Program-made: the position numbers and the translations under genes
From: Quercus robur
Lineage: Eukaryota > Streptophyta > Magnoliopsida > Fagales > Fagaceae
Reading direction: 5' to 3'
Length of the DNA stretch: 64,000 nucleotides
Assembly: GCF_932294415.1 (NCBI RefSeq)
Contig: NC_065539.1
Span: 49,247,501 to 49,311,500 of the forward strand
Notes under the pieces: model-generated
What the model saw: only the letters and a program-made list of their open reading frames with translations
What the model was told of the DNA's origin: nothing
Database searches by the model: none
Shown: positions 12,422-23,986 of the stretch, piece by piece
Position numbering within the stretch: the stretch's first letter is position 1
Layout of the letters: every line of letters starts with the position of its first letter

Positions 12422-14509
12422 CTTAGTATCTACCGCTTAGATAACTTGAAAGCCAATTTAGAGTTGTCTCAAAAAAAAAAAAAAAAAAAAAAAAAAAAGC
12501 CAACTTAGAAGCTCCTTAAATATCCCAAAATTTATAGATATAGAAGATTTGATTATCCAAAATTTATACAAGAAGAAGAGCTCTTGAATGGAATAGATCT
12601 CCCCATTACATGAAGCGGTTTTTGGTGTTAATCGACCATCTATGGTCGGTTCGACTAATTTTGCGGCATAAGGTAAAAGCCTTCAAGAAAATTCAATTCT
12701 TATATTTGAATCTTAATTAAATAATATTTATTAAACAACCTAATAATAAAAATGACAGATTCTCTCTTATTATAATAATAAAAAATTGGTACGAACGGAA
12801 AAAGTCAAAAACGAATTAAATTATATATAAAACTTGAGTAAGTGGGTTGATGTGATGTTAGAGATATATATAGACCATAGTCTCTCTCTTGACAAATTTC
12901 AAGTGACAAAGGTTAGATTTTATATTAATTAATGGATATGTACGTTATTAGATTCATATTTTAATTTTGTTATAAATATTTTGCCTCTTCACCTTTTGTG
13001 TTTTTGGGATACAATTGTGACATTAATCTTCTCTCTTTATGTTTTAATAAAAATAAATAAAATGCTTCTATGTTTTTTAACAAAGTGCGGGCCTAATAGA
13101 GGGTGACCTTATTTTTAGTTTTATTTTCTAAGTGAATGAGCCTTTATTAAAATGTTAAGACATATAAATATAATATACTATGTTAATTAACAAAGGGGCT
13201 CCTCTATTATTTAGGGCCTTTGGCCATTACCTAAGTTACCTGTATGCTTGAGTTAGCCCTGTGTCCATAGCTTCTTGGATAGGGGTGGGAAGAATTAAAA
13301 ACAAGATAGGTATGGAAGTAAAATAAATTGAGAGTAAGAGACATCTTCCCTTTCATTTGATGAGTAAAGAGAAATGAAAAAGTGAAGGGGTTATTGCAAT
13401 TGACACGCCCCCAAAATTTAAGAATATCAATTTCACATTGCTTACAATTGCAAAATTCAGTCTATTTAGGTATGATTTGGGGTTGGAATTTTTGCTTTCC
13501 AAATCTAAATTAAAATCTCAAGCAAATTTTTGAAATTTCCTCAAATATTATACCCAAACAAATGACTTAATAAATGATTTATTAAATTAGCGCAAATAAC
13601 AATAATAAAATTAGTCCGAACAACAATAAGATTATGGCAAACATTAACAAACTAACAAAATATTCTTTAAAAAGAAAAACCCCAAAGCTTTTAGATTTGT
13701 AACATGTTCAACCCATATCATAAAAATAATCCATATATTCATTTTTCATATAAGAAAGGCACCAAGAGAGATACAGTTGCTGTGAGTTATCCTGAGTGGC
13801 ATCAACGACTTTACTCTCCTTAGCTTTGTAGTAGTAATAGCTCTATTCTCCTCGGTAGCTCGACTCATAATTGCAACAAGTATCGTCGATTGCTCTTTGC
13901 TCTCTCTCTCTCTCTCATTTCAGAGTCCATTTCTCTCATTTTATTACTTTCATCTGAGCTCAATTCTCATTTTATTTTTTATCGGTCCCTTTTTGCCTTT
14001 TCATTTTGTTAGTTTTTAATTTTAACTCCTTTTACTTTTTTGGCTTTTGCCCAACTCCTGAGTTTTTATCGATGCTTTTTAAAAATTTATAAGACTATTG
14101 GCTTATTAAAACAAAAAAACCTATTAAACCATTTTAACGGCTAGTGATTTAACAACATTATTTGGTATATTTTTACTAGTTTAACTAACTATTATATTTT
14201 GTATAATTTAACTTTTTAAATAACTATCTTAAAAAATTCTGAGAGCCGCTATTACGTATTACTGCATGCAGTATGGTATATTTTTAGAAATTTGCTTATT
14301 TACATAGTAATTATTGAAAAAAGAAAATATTTTCTAATTTTTATGTTTTATAAAAAAACTTAAAAAAATAATAGTAATTAAAAACTAGGTTTTTTTTTTT
14401 TTTTTTTGAGGGAAAAAAAAAAACTAGGTTGTATGGAAAAATAAAAAGTACAAAGCAAAAAAACATTTCCATAGTTCCCATACCAACGCCCACTTTTGTC
14501 CCATTGAGT
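12422..14509. other. AT-rich spacer upstream of F-box gene A
   Basis: Roughly 2 kb without a recognisable gene. Contains a long A run at 12471-12498, a (CT)n tract near 13899-13916 followed by TTTCAG that could mimic a splice acceptor, and T runs near 14392-14407. The promoter of F-box gene A must lie in the last part; no clear TATA box is evident. Confidence 0.4.
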
Positions 14510-14546
14510 TTCATTCCATCAGTCCTGCACCAAGTCCAACAAAGTC

Positions 14547-16734
14547 ATGGATATCTGTGCTTTGCCTTGCAAAAAACCCAATTCAGAATCCAAGCAAACC
14601 TCCATTGATGACCTCTCAAACGACCTTCTAATAGAAATCCTCCACAGAATTCCTCTGAAACCCGCACACCGCTTCAAGTGCGTTTCCAAGAGATGGGTCC
14701 AAGTGATCTGTCAACCCCAATTTGCACAACGTTTTACACAGAGAATGAAACTCTTGTACCCATCACAGCCATCACCACCCTTTACACTGTTCTTTCAGTG
14801 TAGCTTTCCCCGACCATTTCCCGTTGAGTTCAAGCATTTTCAGAGGGATCCACAGTTTATGTCCTCCTACTTTTCCTTGAGCTTTCTTCCTCAGAGTCCA
14901 AACCCCATTATTTTCTTAGCAACGAGTAATGGGTTGGTGTTGTGTTCCACAACACTCTTGTCTCAGATGATGTACTACGTCTGTAATCCACTCACTGCGA
15001 ACTGGGTCGCTCTTGTGCCTCCTCGGTTTGACAGTCATGTCCTTGCTGGGTTTGTATGCCATTCCTACTATGATGACAGTGACACCATTACTCGGTTCAA
15101 GGTTGTGCGTGTCAGTGCTATCGAAACAGGGGTATGTATAGACCATGGCCGCCCTGTTTTTTTGTGTGTGTGTATATATTTGTGTTTCTATAAGTGTTTT
15201 TTTAGTTAGTTTGTTTGATGTTTGGGATTCAAAGTCAAAAAGTTTGAGACTTTGAATAGAAAAAATTGTCCTTTTATTTGAGTGTTTTTTATTTTTTATT
15301 TTTTTTTCAGGTGGCAGACTAATTAATTTTTACTAAGAAGAATATTGAACTTATAATGACAATAAATATGGCTTTCAATTTTTATTTTTAAATACTGTTT
15401 TGATTATAGAGTGGTTCTACTTTATTTACTCTTTAATGCAAACAAAATAAAAGATGATTTTTTTTGTAATGGATTTCTTAATTTTGTACATTTAAAGGGA
15501 AATTATTGTGACATTTACTACCAAATCAATCATACAAGATTTTTGTGAACCAAAAAAATGTCAAGTGTCATAATACATCACAGAAGATTGAGTGGAAATG
15601 TATTAAGAAACAATGATTTTAAATTTTTTTCTTTTATGAATTTTAGATTAAAAAATTTTGTATTTTGTCCCTTAAAATTTAAAACTAACCCTTCCAAATT
15701 GAATACAAGTCCAAAGAATCTAAAAATAAATTGTTTTATTTGATGTTTGGCACCCAAAGTTAAAAATTTTGATACTTAGAGTTTTGAGTGATATATGTAT
15801 AAAATTACTACTATGTTATATAGATAAATAAACATATTAAAGGGCTAAACTTGCACAGGATAATTATTGAGAAGTACTTGATCTCTTTCCATGTGAAAAT
15901 CATAATAACTTTGGCTAATCAACATTAATATGTTAACAAATTACCTGTGCCCGTGTGGGACACAGATATAGGAGGGGAATGGGTACCCTGTCCCTCTGTT
16001 TGGATGTTTTAAAAATATTAGGTAGAGTTAGGGGAATAGAGATGTCCTCCTCTTTGTTTGGATGCTTTAAAAATTAAGGGAAGCAAAGAGGGGTGGGGGG
16101 AGTGGTCATAGAAATTGGCAACTAGATCATTATTTGCTAATTTTAAAGAAATGCATAGAAATTGACATCGTAAGAGTAAAATTGACAATTTGGATTTTTA
16201 TTTTTAATATATATATTTATATATGTTTGTGTGTGTGTGACAACACTAGTTGGTTTTTTTACTAAGAACAATATTGGATATACAATGATAATAAATAACT
16301 TTTTTTTTCAATGTTTATTTTGATTATAGAATGGTTGTACTTCTATTTACTCTTTTAAATTTTAATTGTAATTATGAAACAAATTCTTCTAGTAATGGAT
16401 TTTTTGATTTTGTATATTGAAAGGGAAACTACTGTGACATGTAATAGCAAATCAATCATAAATGGTTTTTGTGATTTAATGCATCATAAATGATTGAATA
16501 GAAATGTATCTATATCTTCTTCTTTTTTTAAAATATTTCGTTAATATTGAATTGATGCTAGTTTCAAGTGCGGGACAACATACGAGCTTGGAGGGCCAAA
16601 CTTTTTAAGAATTAGATTTTCACTCCCAAAGTCTTTTAGCATGTTACTGAATTAGAAGCACGCAAAGTCCAAATTTTTTTAATTATATATATATATATAT
16701 ATTACTGAATTAGAAGCACGCAAAGTCCAAACTT

Positions 16735-16766
<32 letters not shown>

Positions 16767-17978
16767 GATCCCCCAAACTTTTCATATTTCTTATATAATC
16801 TTTTTAAATTTGTAAGATTTTTATATTTTTTTGTCTCTTTGACCTCTCATTCTTGAAACTATAGTTCTGCTCCGGGTTAGTTTTATGTTTCATATATTAA
16901 TTTAGTTTCAAATTCCAGTATAATTCTCATTTTTGAATGGTTTTTTTTCCCCCATGCTTTGGCCTCCCAAAGAAAAAATCCCTCGATCTCTGTGTGGAGA
17001 TATTCAACTCCGATACTAGTGAATGGCAACAATTTACAGAGCAATGTGAAGGTCTTCATGTTACCTTGGATTTTACCAAGTTTCAGACACATGCAGTTCT
17101 TGCCCACAATGATATCATGCATTGGGCTCACTGTGGCAGTAGATATATCCTTGCTTTTGATCCTAATAACAAACATGATCATAAATGCCGTCTCATTCGT
17201 CAACCAAGAGAGCTCTATGACATGTATGGACACGTTTGCTTATCAGCTTGCCAAGGGCGTCTGCGGTGCATGTTTCTATCCAATTCGAACAATTATACAT
17301 TACTGTTTCAACATTGGGAACTCGAGGACTACATTGCAGGGAAATGGTGCTTGGTGGCAAAGTTTCCTGTGAGCAACACTAACTTATTGAGAGTGCTAGG
17401 TATTCACCCAGTTGATCCAAACATCGTTTATTTGTTGAGGACAAAAAATATTGTGTTGTTGAATGCACACACTCAACAAATGGAGGTGGTTTATTATTTT
17501 ACTGAGGGTCAATTTGGACGTGATAATACTATGATGAATCCCTTCGAGCTTTACATGTCAAAAAAAAAGTTGAATGCCTTCCAGTTTGTACTTCAATGGT
17601 GGCCAACACCAGTTCCCAAACTCGATAACGGTACGCTAAATACATATCATATACTATTAAAAAATGCTTACTTTTATATGTGTGTGTATTTCTTGTCTTC
17701 ATCTCTTGGTTGCTAAATCTTATATATATTTGATAAATGGAAAATTATTAAGTATTTTCTGGACTACAATGACGTAGTACTCTTTCTTCTCGCATGAAAT
17801 TTATTATTGGCATTTAATATTATGTGAGAAAAGGAAGTACCGCATTGCTGTACTCCCAGGATACGAGATAATTACTCTAGTTTAATTACTGAGTTTACGA
17901 GGAGTACTTTGTGTTCCGCTAGTATATGAATCTAGGTATCCAGGAAGGTTTCAAAGTTTTTCTGATTTTCCAACCTAA
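14547..17978 (+). CDS. F-box protein with F-box-associated C-terminal domain (copy A)
   Basis: Substrate-recognition subunit type of SCF ubiquitin ligase by family. Exon 1 14547-15131 (195 codons), intron 15132-16972, exon 2 16973-17630, and a tentative short exon 3 17944-17978 ending TAA, total about 425 residues. The N terminus MDICALPCKK is followed by an F-box at about residues 20-60 (IDDLSNDLLIEILHRIPL, then CVSKRW), then a beta-rich associated region with CNPLTANW and, in exon 2, VEIFNSDTSEWQQF, typical of plant F-box-associated domains. If exon 3 is not used, the frame reads through the donor to a stop at 17716. Exon 2 start at 16973 was chosen because CCCAAAG is the only acceptor in frame with exon 1. 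No disabling change seen; target substrate unknown. It lacks the EF-hand extension of copy B. Confidence 0.8.
15793..16200 (+). repeat. Inverted-repeat arm 1, copy A (in F-box intron)
   Basis: Pairs with the reverse complement of 19275-19905. Matching blocks include the sequences around ATATTAAAGGGCTAAAC, GTGGGACACAGATATAGG and the region near 16100-16190. Copy A lacks about 115 bp present in the equivalent arm of copy B (34446-34965). It lies inside the intron of the F-box gene, and its partner lies downstream of the gene. Confidence 0.75.
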
Positions 17979-19274
17979 GATCAATGCCAGGTATGCTCAT
18001 TTTGGAACAATATTGTTATTGATATTGCATTCCAATTCGTTTTTGCATGCATTTTAATCCTATTCAAATATAGTTCAGTTGAGCACTATAACGTTTTTGT
18101 AACAAAGGTTGAGCACTGTATCCTTTGCAAAACTAGAAAAGGGTTATCCTTCAACAAAGAAATTACCAGTGAATTTTTTAAAGCAACCTCGGATCTCTAA
18201 TTAGGTATCGTTCCAATAATATCCTACCATGCCTGCTATTTGGTTGGTTTTAATCTGTTTGTTTATTATGGTACTATATTTGCTCTGTCTTTCCTGTTGT
18301 TGGAAAAGGAAGGGAAAATTGAAGAAAGGAAAGACTAGCTATAATTTTACACACTCGTTATGTATACTCCTTACACACAATGTCCATAATTTTATACCCA
18401 TTGTCCACATTTTTTAAGAATGTCCATAATTTTATACCCATTGTACACATTTTTTAAGCATGTCCACATTTAATACATGAAATGGGTGATTTGTAAGGAC
18501 GATATACACTAACAAGCGTGCAATAAAATCAATGCCCTTAATAGTCATGTAACTCTTTTAAATGATTTAATGACTCATATGATTTAATATACATTAATGG
18601 TCTTATAAACCACTACGTAATGGGTTGGAGTAGATTCGTCTAACTTGGTTAGGATAAAAACTTTGTCCATAGGACATTATCCAAATCTTTCCCTTGGATG
18701 GTGGAAAATAAGTGGGAAAAAATCTTTCAAGGGACTTGAATAATTTTTTTTTTCAAACAAATAAGAATATTATCCTATCATAGTCCCATGCCATTTTTGG
18801 ATGTTAATTGTAATAAAGATTATGTGAAGAGTTTCATTTATTTTTTTGACGTTCTTTGATGTTGTTGAGATTTTTAGGATGCACACACGTAGATTGACTA
18901 AGTTTAGGTGTTATCTGGATTATTTAATTGTTTTGTTAAATCAAAGTAAGCTTGATTTGTTTGTTTGGATGGAGGGGTAGGAGAGGGGAGTAGATGGAAG
19001 GGGAGGGGTTTGATTTGATGAACCTTGTTTGGGTATTTTTTAAATGCAGATGGAAGGGGAGTTTGTGGGGTGGGGGGGGGGGGGTGTGGGTGTTTGAGGG
19101 GTATCTTACCCCTAACAGTTTGTTTGAATGAAGGGGGAGGGGCGAGCAGAGGGAATGGGGGTGGTTTGTTGATGAACCTTGTTTGGATTTTTTTAAGAGT
19201 AGAGAGGGAGGGGTTGAAGGAGTTTGGAGGAGTATCTTACCCCTCCTAACACCTCTTTTTCAATTCCCCAAATT
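17979..19274. other. 3' flank of F-box gene A
   Basis: No gene seen. Contains a 39-bp tandem duplication at about 18381-18458 (unit begins TGTCCATAATTTTATACCC) that is single in copy B, and a G-rich stretch near 18970-19220 with a 13-base G run (19073-19085). The G-rich part is also present in copy B at 37610-37890. Confidence 0.5.
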
Positions 19275-19905
19275 GGAGGAATTTAGAGGGAAAGAAGGAT
19301 TTAAATTGTCACTTTTACTCTTATGATGTCAATTTATATGCATTTCTTTAAAATTAGCAAATAATGACCATAATTGTCAATTTATATGACCGCTCCCCCC
19401 TGTCCCCCTTTCCTCCCATTAATTTCAAAGCATCCAAACAAAGAGGTGGATATTTTTGTTCCCCTTACTCTACCTAATATTTTTAAAACATCCAAACAAA
19501 GGGACGGGGTAACCATTCCCCTCCCCTTAATTTTTTAAACTTCCAAACAAAGAGGTGGATATCTCTATTCCCCTTACTCTTCCTAATATTTTTAAAACAT
19601 CCAAACAGAGGGACGGGGTAACCATTCCCCTCCCCTTTCCGTTTACTCTCCTCTCTACAAACTTTCAAACACGCTATAAAAGGAAAAGGTGGCAAGCCAT
19701 TAACTTAAGACATTACCTCCTATATCTGTGTCCCACAAGGCCGCAAGTAATTTGTTAACATATTAATGTTGATTATCCAAAGTTGTTATAATTTTCACAT
19801 GGAAAGGGATCAAGTACTTTTCAATAATTATCCTGTGCATGTTTAGCCCTTTAATATGTTTATATTATCTATATAATATAATAGTAATTATTTTTATATA
19901 GACCC
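19275..19905 (-). repeat. Inverted-repeat arm 2, copy A
   Basis: Reverse-complement partner of 15793-16200. C-rich pyrimidine blocks (around 19395-19640) pair with the purine-rich blocks of arm 1. The loop between the arms is about 3.1 kb and contains exon 2 of the F-box gene. Confidence 0.75.
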
Positions 19906-20835
19906 TGAGTATGTCACGTTTTACACTTATATTCCTTGTCTGGATTAGGGGACACCATTGGGCAAGGTATCTTTCATGGTGGGGGTGTATTCTGATAAGC
20001 ATATTGACCTCTCTCACATTAGTCCCTTTTAAGGTGTTGCCAAAAAGGGTGTTGCTGCTAGGGATGGATATTGGGAGCATAAAGAATGGAGCTTGGGCGA
20101 GCTCCAACCCTTGGAACCTGTTTTCTTGCTTTTTATTTTTATTAGTGTTCTAAACTGATTTTTGTTTTCAAATCTTTATTTCTATGGATGTTGGTAAATA
20201 TTTCATGTTGGCTTATTCAGTATAGAACTCAAAGTTGCCCTTATGAAAGACTGGTAATTAAGGTTAGCAGAAGAATTTGTTGCGGCCTATAAAGAGAACT
20301 CATATGATGATTACTATAATAAAGGTTTGACCGAAAGTTTTTGAAAGCTACTAAGTGCAGCATATAGTTCCTAAAAAAAAAAAGACAAAGGTTATGGAAA
20401 AAACCTCAGTAAAAACCAAATAAATTGACAATGTTAAAATTATCTAAAACAAGAGACTTGACACTGAATCCTTATAGAATTTAATACCATTTAAAAAAAA
20501 ATTATTTGGGTATGGAATCTAAAAAATTAACAGAGTTGTCTATGATTTGCAAATATTAGTGGGGTGAACAAAAGCAATGAAGGAAAAGTGAATTGGATTG
20601 GTTGAATAAATCTATACAAACTGAAAGCTCAAGGTTGTTTGTTCTATATTCATGTATCAATTGTCATGGTTGTTTTGTTTGATTTAGAACTAGAAAAACT
20701 TGATGTCAAGACAGTGAGATGATGATATTAGCTCAAAAAATCAATTTACATGTATTAGCCCGAGAGTTTTGTAGTTCAAGGAAAATAAGATCATGTTTAT
20801 TTAGATTCTCCAAATATTCAGTTCTCTCGTCCAAA
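19906..20835. other. Spacer in copy A, no gene seen
   Basis: Ordinary AT-rich DNA shared with copy B (38535-40480). It contains the empty site cctcaGTAAAAACcaaat (20409-20416) for the hAT-type element found in copy B at 39055-40096. Confidence 0.6.
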
Positions 20836-21967
20836 CTAGCAGCCAAAAGACTGGAAAACCATTGAGGATGAAAGTTCCTGTTGAGCATCTTTTGAGTTGT
20901 CATAGTTTGTAATCATGCCTCTTGAAGATAAATTATTGTGGATATCCTTCTCTAGCCTTGTTATGCCCTTTGCTAATAAAGGATCAGGATTCAAGGGTAT
21001 CCCTAGTTGACTGTCAGTGTTAATCCCATAGGGAACACTATTCCTAGGATCTGCCTGAACTTCCCCATCCTGACTGGTGTCTCTTAACAACAATGATTGG
21101 GGATTGAGGACACTGGGTTGTTATTCTGCTGTAAATGGGCATCATTCTGTGAAAGGCAAACTGAAGTTGTTGAAGATGATATGTCCAAGTAATCTGTCTG
21201 GGAAGCTGCCCCATTCAAGTATTTTTGTGGAGCAAAAAATCCTTGATTTTGATTCCTAGAGATGTTAAATGAAGGCTTCACAATGGACTTCTGCTGCAAA
21301 TCTTTAACCAGGTTAGCATTAGATAAAATGGTTTCCAAGGCACTTGGACAAAAGATTGTGGCAGAAGAATGAGCCATGTCCTCCCGGATAGCTGTACTTC
21401 AATGGGCATGTCATTCATCACTGGCTGAACCACATTGTGGCAGTTGTTTGTGGAAGGTTAAGTGGAACAAGATGAAAGATCATCCGTAATTGCAGACTTC
21501 CCAGCACCAGCAGCTCCTGTCACTATACTGCTACCGGCTGTAGATGGCTGATTGGTTCTTGGGGGTACAGGAAGCCCCACATGACCAGATATATTGGGCT
21601 GAACACCAGATTGCTGTTGTTGAAGCTTTGGCTGCTGGGGTGGATGAGAGAAACCGAGTATATGAGCGGCTGCTATTCCTTGTCATCTGATGGGATTGAC
21701 TGAGGGAGCGAGGTTGAGGTTGCTTGAGGGACCTTCAGCATTTGGGAGGGTGTTAGAGACCTAGAGAAGTTTTGCAGCATATCTAATCTAACAACCGCCT
21801 CTGTCGATCTTGGAGTTGTGTAAATTGAGCAGGTTGTTGCAGAGCTGACTGCTATGCTAGAAGTGATTGCTGCTGCTGTTGAAGCTTCAGCAATAGTTGA
21901 ATTTGAATCTGATTATCAGACGGTTGCAACTGTTGGTTTATTTCTTCAGGCAGTTGCGGTTGAATAA
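20836..21967 (-). pseudogene. ARF7/ARF19-like auxin response factor fragment (copy A)
   Basis: Minus-strand sequence matches the glutamine-rich middle region and the part just before the PB1 domain of ARF7/ARF19-type activator ARFs: LLLKLQQQQQSLLA, then QSALQQPAQFTQLQDRQRR, later NANLVKDLQQKS, QTDYLDISSSTTSVCLSQND and MLLRDTSQDGEVQADPRN. The B3 DNA-binding domain and the PB1 domain are absent. Breaks: a TAG in place of a Gln codon near 21855, a frameshift near 21105 that divides 21377-21084 from 21093-20836, and a stop at 20836. No introns are visible within the piece, which in the parent gene is mostly one large exon. Present in copy B too, so it predates the duplication. Identification from remembered family sequence. 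Confidence 0.8.
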
Positions 21968-22546
21968 GGGGAATTTTGATTCCAAATACTCTACCCATAC
22001 ACATGGTTAGTTTGGGTAGAGTATATAAATAGTTTGAATTATTTATATAATGTGAAATGTTTTTTTTCCCCCTCTATTGAAGAACTTTCTTTAGGCTTTC
22101 CATTATTAAAAAAAAGTGTATAAAATGATAATATATTTTTATGAAAATTTTATTTTAAAGAGATTTAAACTTTATTAATAGAAGGGGGGAATCTCACAAT
22201 TTAACATGACACAACAAGAGATGAACAGATTTCAAATCCGTAATATCACAGTTTGTTATATTTAAGCAAAATCTTGAAAGATCATATTATCATGTGTTAT
22301 TAAGTGCTTATTTTTTCTTAATTTATTTTACTATTTAGCTTATTTTTGCTACTTTTTATAGGTTTCATTGCACTTTTTGATATTATTCATGAGTCTTACT
22401 GTACTATTTCAATTAATATTTATTTACAGTACTTTCAATAAAAAGTTTTCAGCTTTAACAAAATAAGCGAATTCTAAACAGACATTAAATTTATATCTTG
22501 TAATTTATTTAGCAATTGTTTTTATTTAAAAAAAAAAAAAAACAAT

Positions 22547-23986
22547 AGGGCACATTTGGTATATTAAATGTGGATTACAATAGGAGTGGTCATTTTTATT
22601 ACTGGGAATAAAATGTGTTAAATGGAATAATTAAACTTATTCATTAGTTTGGTAAGTTGTGAATTGTAATATTATAATAAAACTTAAAGATCTAATTTAG
22701 GAAATATCTTACTCATACCATTATATTTCCTAGAAAATAATATATTTTAAATTTGACAAAGATGAGTTAGTTTTTATGATTTTTTTATTATTTATTTCCA
22801 TAATTGTTACTGGAATATGGAAAGTTTGTTTATTTGAAAATATATTAATGTTAGAAATTATTGCATTTACTAAGAATAGCTATTACAATTTACAACCCTT
22901 TTAAAGCACTTGCAACAGTGGAGCTAAATAGCTATATTGCTATTTTAGATATGTCAAAACACAAAAAAACCTCATGCAGCAGTGGAGCAATAGCTAAATT
23001 TTTTAGTTGAATTGCTACAATGCACATCTATAGATAGATGTGCACTGTAGCTTGGAGCTTAAAAAAAAAAAATTTATTCTAGCCGGTACAACTTGCTTCT
23101 TTTTTTATTCATTCTCTCATTCACTAAAGCTCAAGTCTCAAGTCTCTCAAGCCAACTCTTTCAACTCCGGTCTCTCAAGCTTACTCTGTTTACCACCGCT
23201 GGCCTGACCATCGTCAACGTCGCCGCCACCGATCGTCAACGTCACTGCCATCCACCATCCGCCTCATTTGAAGCTCTCATCTCTCAAAATTCTCTCAAGC
23301 TCACTCTCTCAAACTCTCATCTCTGTTTCAACGCCATCTCGAGTCGCTAATCAGCTCAGACCCATCGCCGATCAACTCTGTCAACCTTAGACCCACCAGT
23401 CGTCCCAAGCCGCCGATCAGCTCAAACCCACACCGCCATCCGCCTCAAACCCACGCCGCCGATTGAAGTGCTTGCTCGCCGACGTTGTGCTTGTTTGTGA
23501 TTGGTGATTTTGTTTGGTTTGGGTTGAGGAAAAAAATTGGAGATTTGGGTTTTTTTTTTTTTTTTTTTTTTCCTGCTGTGGACTGGTGGTGGTGGTGTTG
23601 GTGGTGGTTGTGGTTGTGGTTATGGTTGTGGTTGTGGCTGTGGCTGTGGCTGATGGTAGAGGTGGTTGTGGTTGGTGCTGTGGATTTTTTTTGGGAAGTA
23701 AGATATATTATTTTGTTGTAGTGGTTGTATTATTTTATTGTGTTAAAAGTTAAAATAGATCCACTGATGCAGCATGTGTGTAGGTAAAATAGATAAAGTA
23801 ACTTTTGGTAGAACTAAAAAGCTAAATTTTTAGCTCCACTGTCGCGGATGCTCTAGAAGAATAGTTATTTCTCATTTTAAATAATAGTTATTTATAAATA
23901 ATGAATATTCTCTGTAATAGAAATATAACCAAACTATTAATAACTATTACATTCCAATGGTTATTACAGTTTACTAAATATGCCCT
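22547..23986. mobile_element. hAT-like MITE with nested insertion (copy A)
   Basis: Ends AGGGCACATTTGGTA and TACTAAATATGCCCT are inverted repeats; flanks aaaacaat and taaacaat differ at one of 8 positions. The equivalent in copy B (41489-41817) is only 329 bp. The copy here is enlarged by the element at 22903-23854. A related partial element follows at about 24134-24648. Confidence 0.55.
22903..23854. mobile_element. MITE-like element with AGCTCCACTG-type ends
   Basis: Left end AAAGCACTTGCAACAGTGGA and right end TCCACTGTCGCGGATGCTCT are inverted repeats, followed by AGCTAAAT subterminal motifs. Absent from copy B. The interior has a polypyrimidine region that is open at 23093-23350 and a (GGTTGT/GGTGGT)n run at 23580-23670; neither resembles a known protein. 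Target duplication not resolved. Confidence 0.6.

Noticed and set aside
13899..13925. CT tract plus TTTCAG as a splice acceptor for a 5' UTR intron of F-box gene A
   Set aside because: No matching upstream exon or donor could be shown; simple CT repeat suffices.
23485..23753. Two Trp/Val-rich open frames
   Set aside because: Produced by a T run and the (GGTTGT)n repeat in a MITE.
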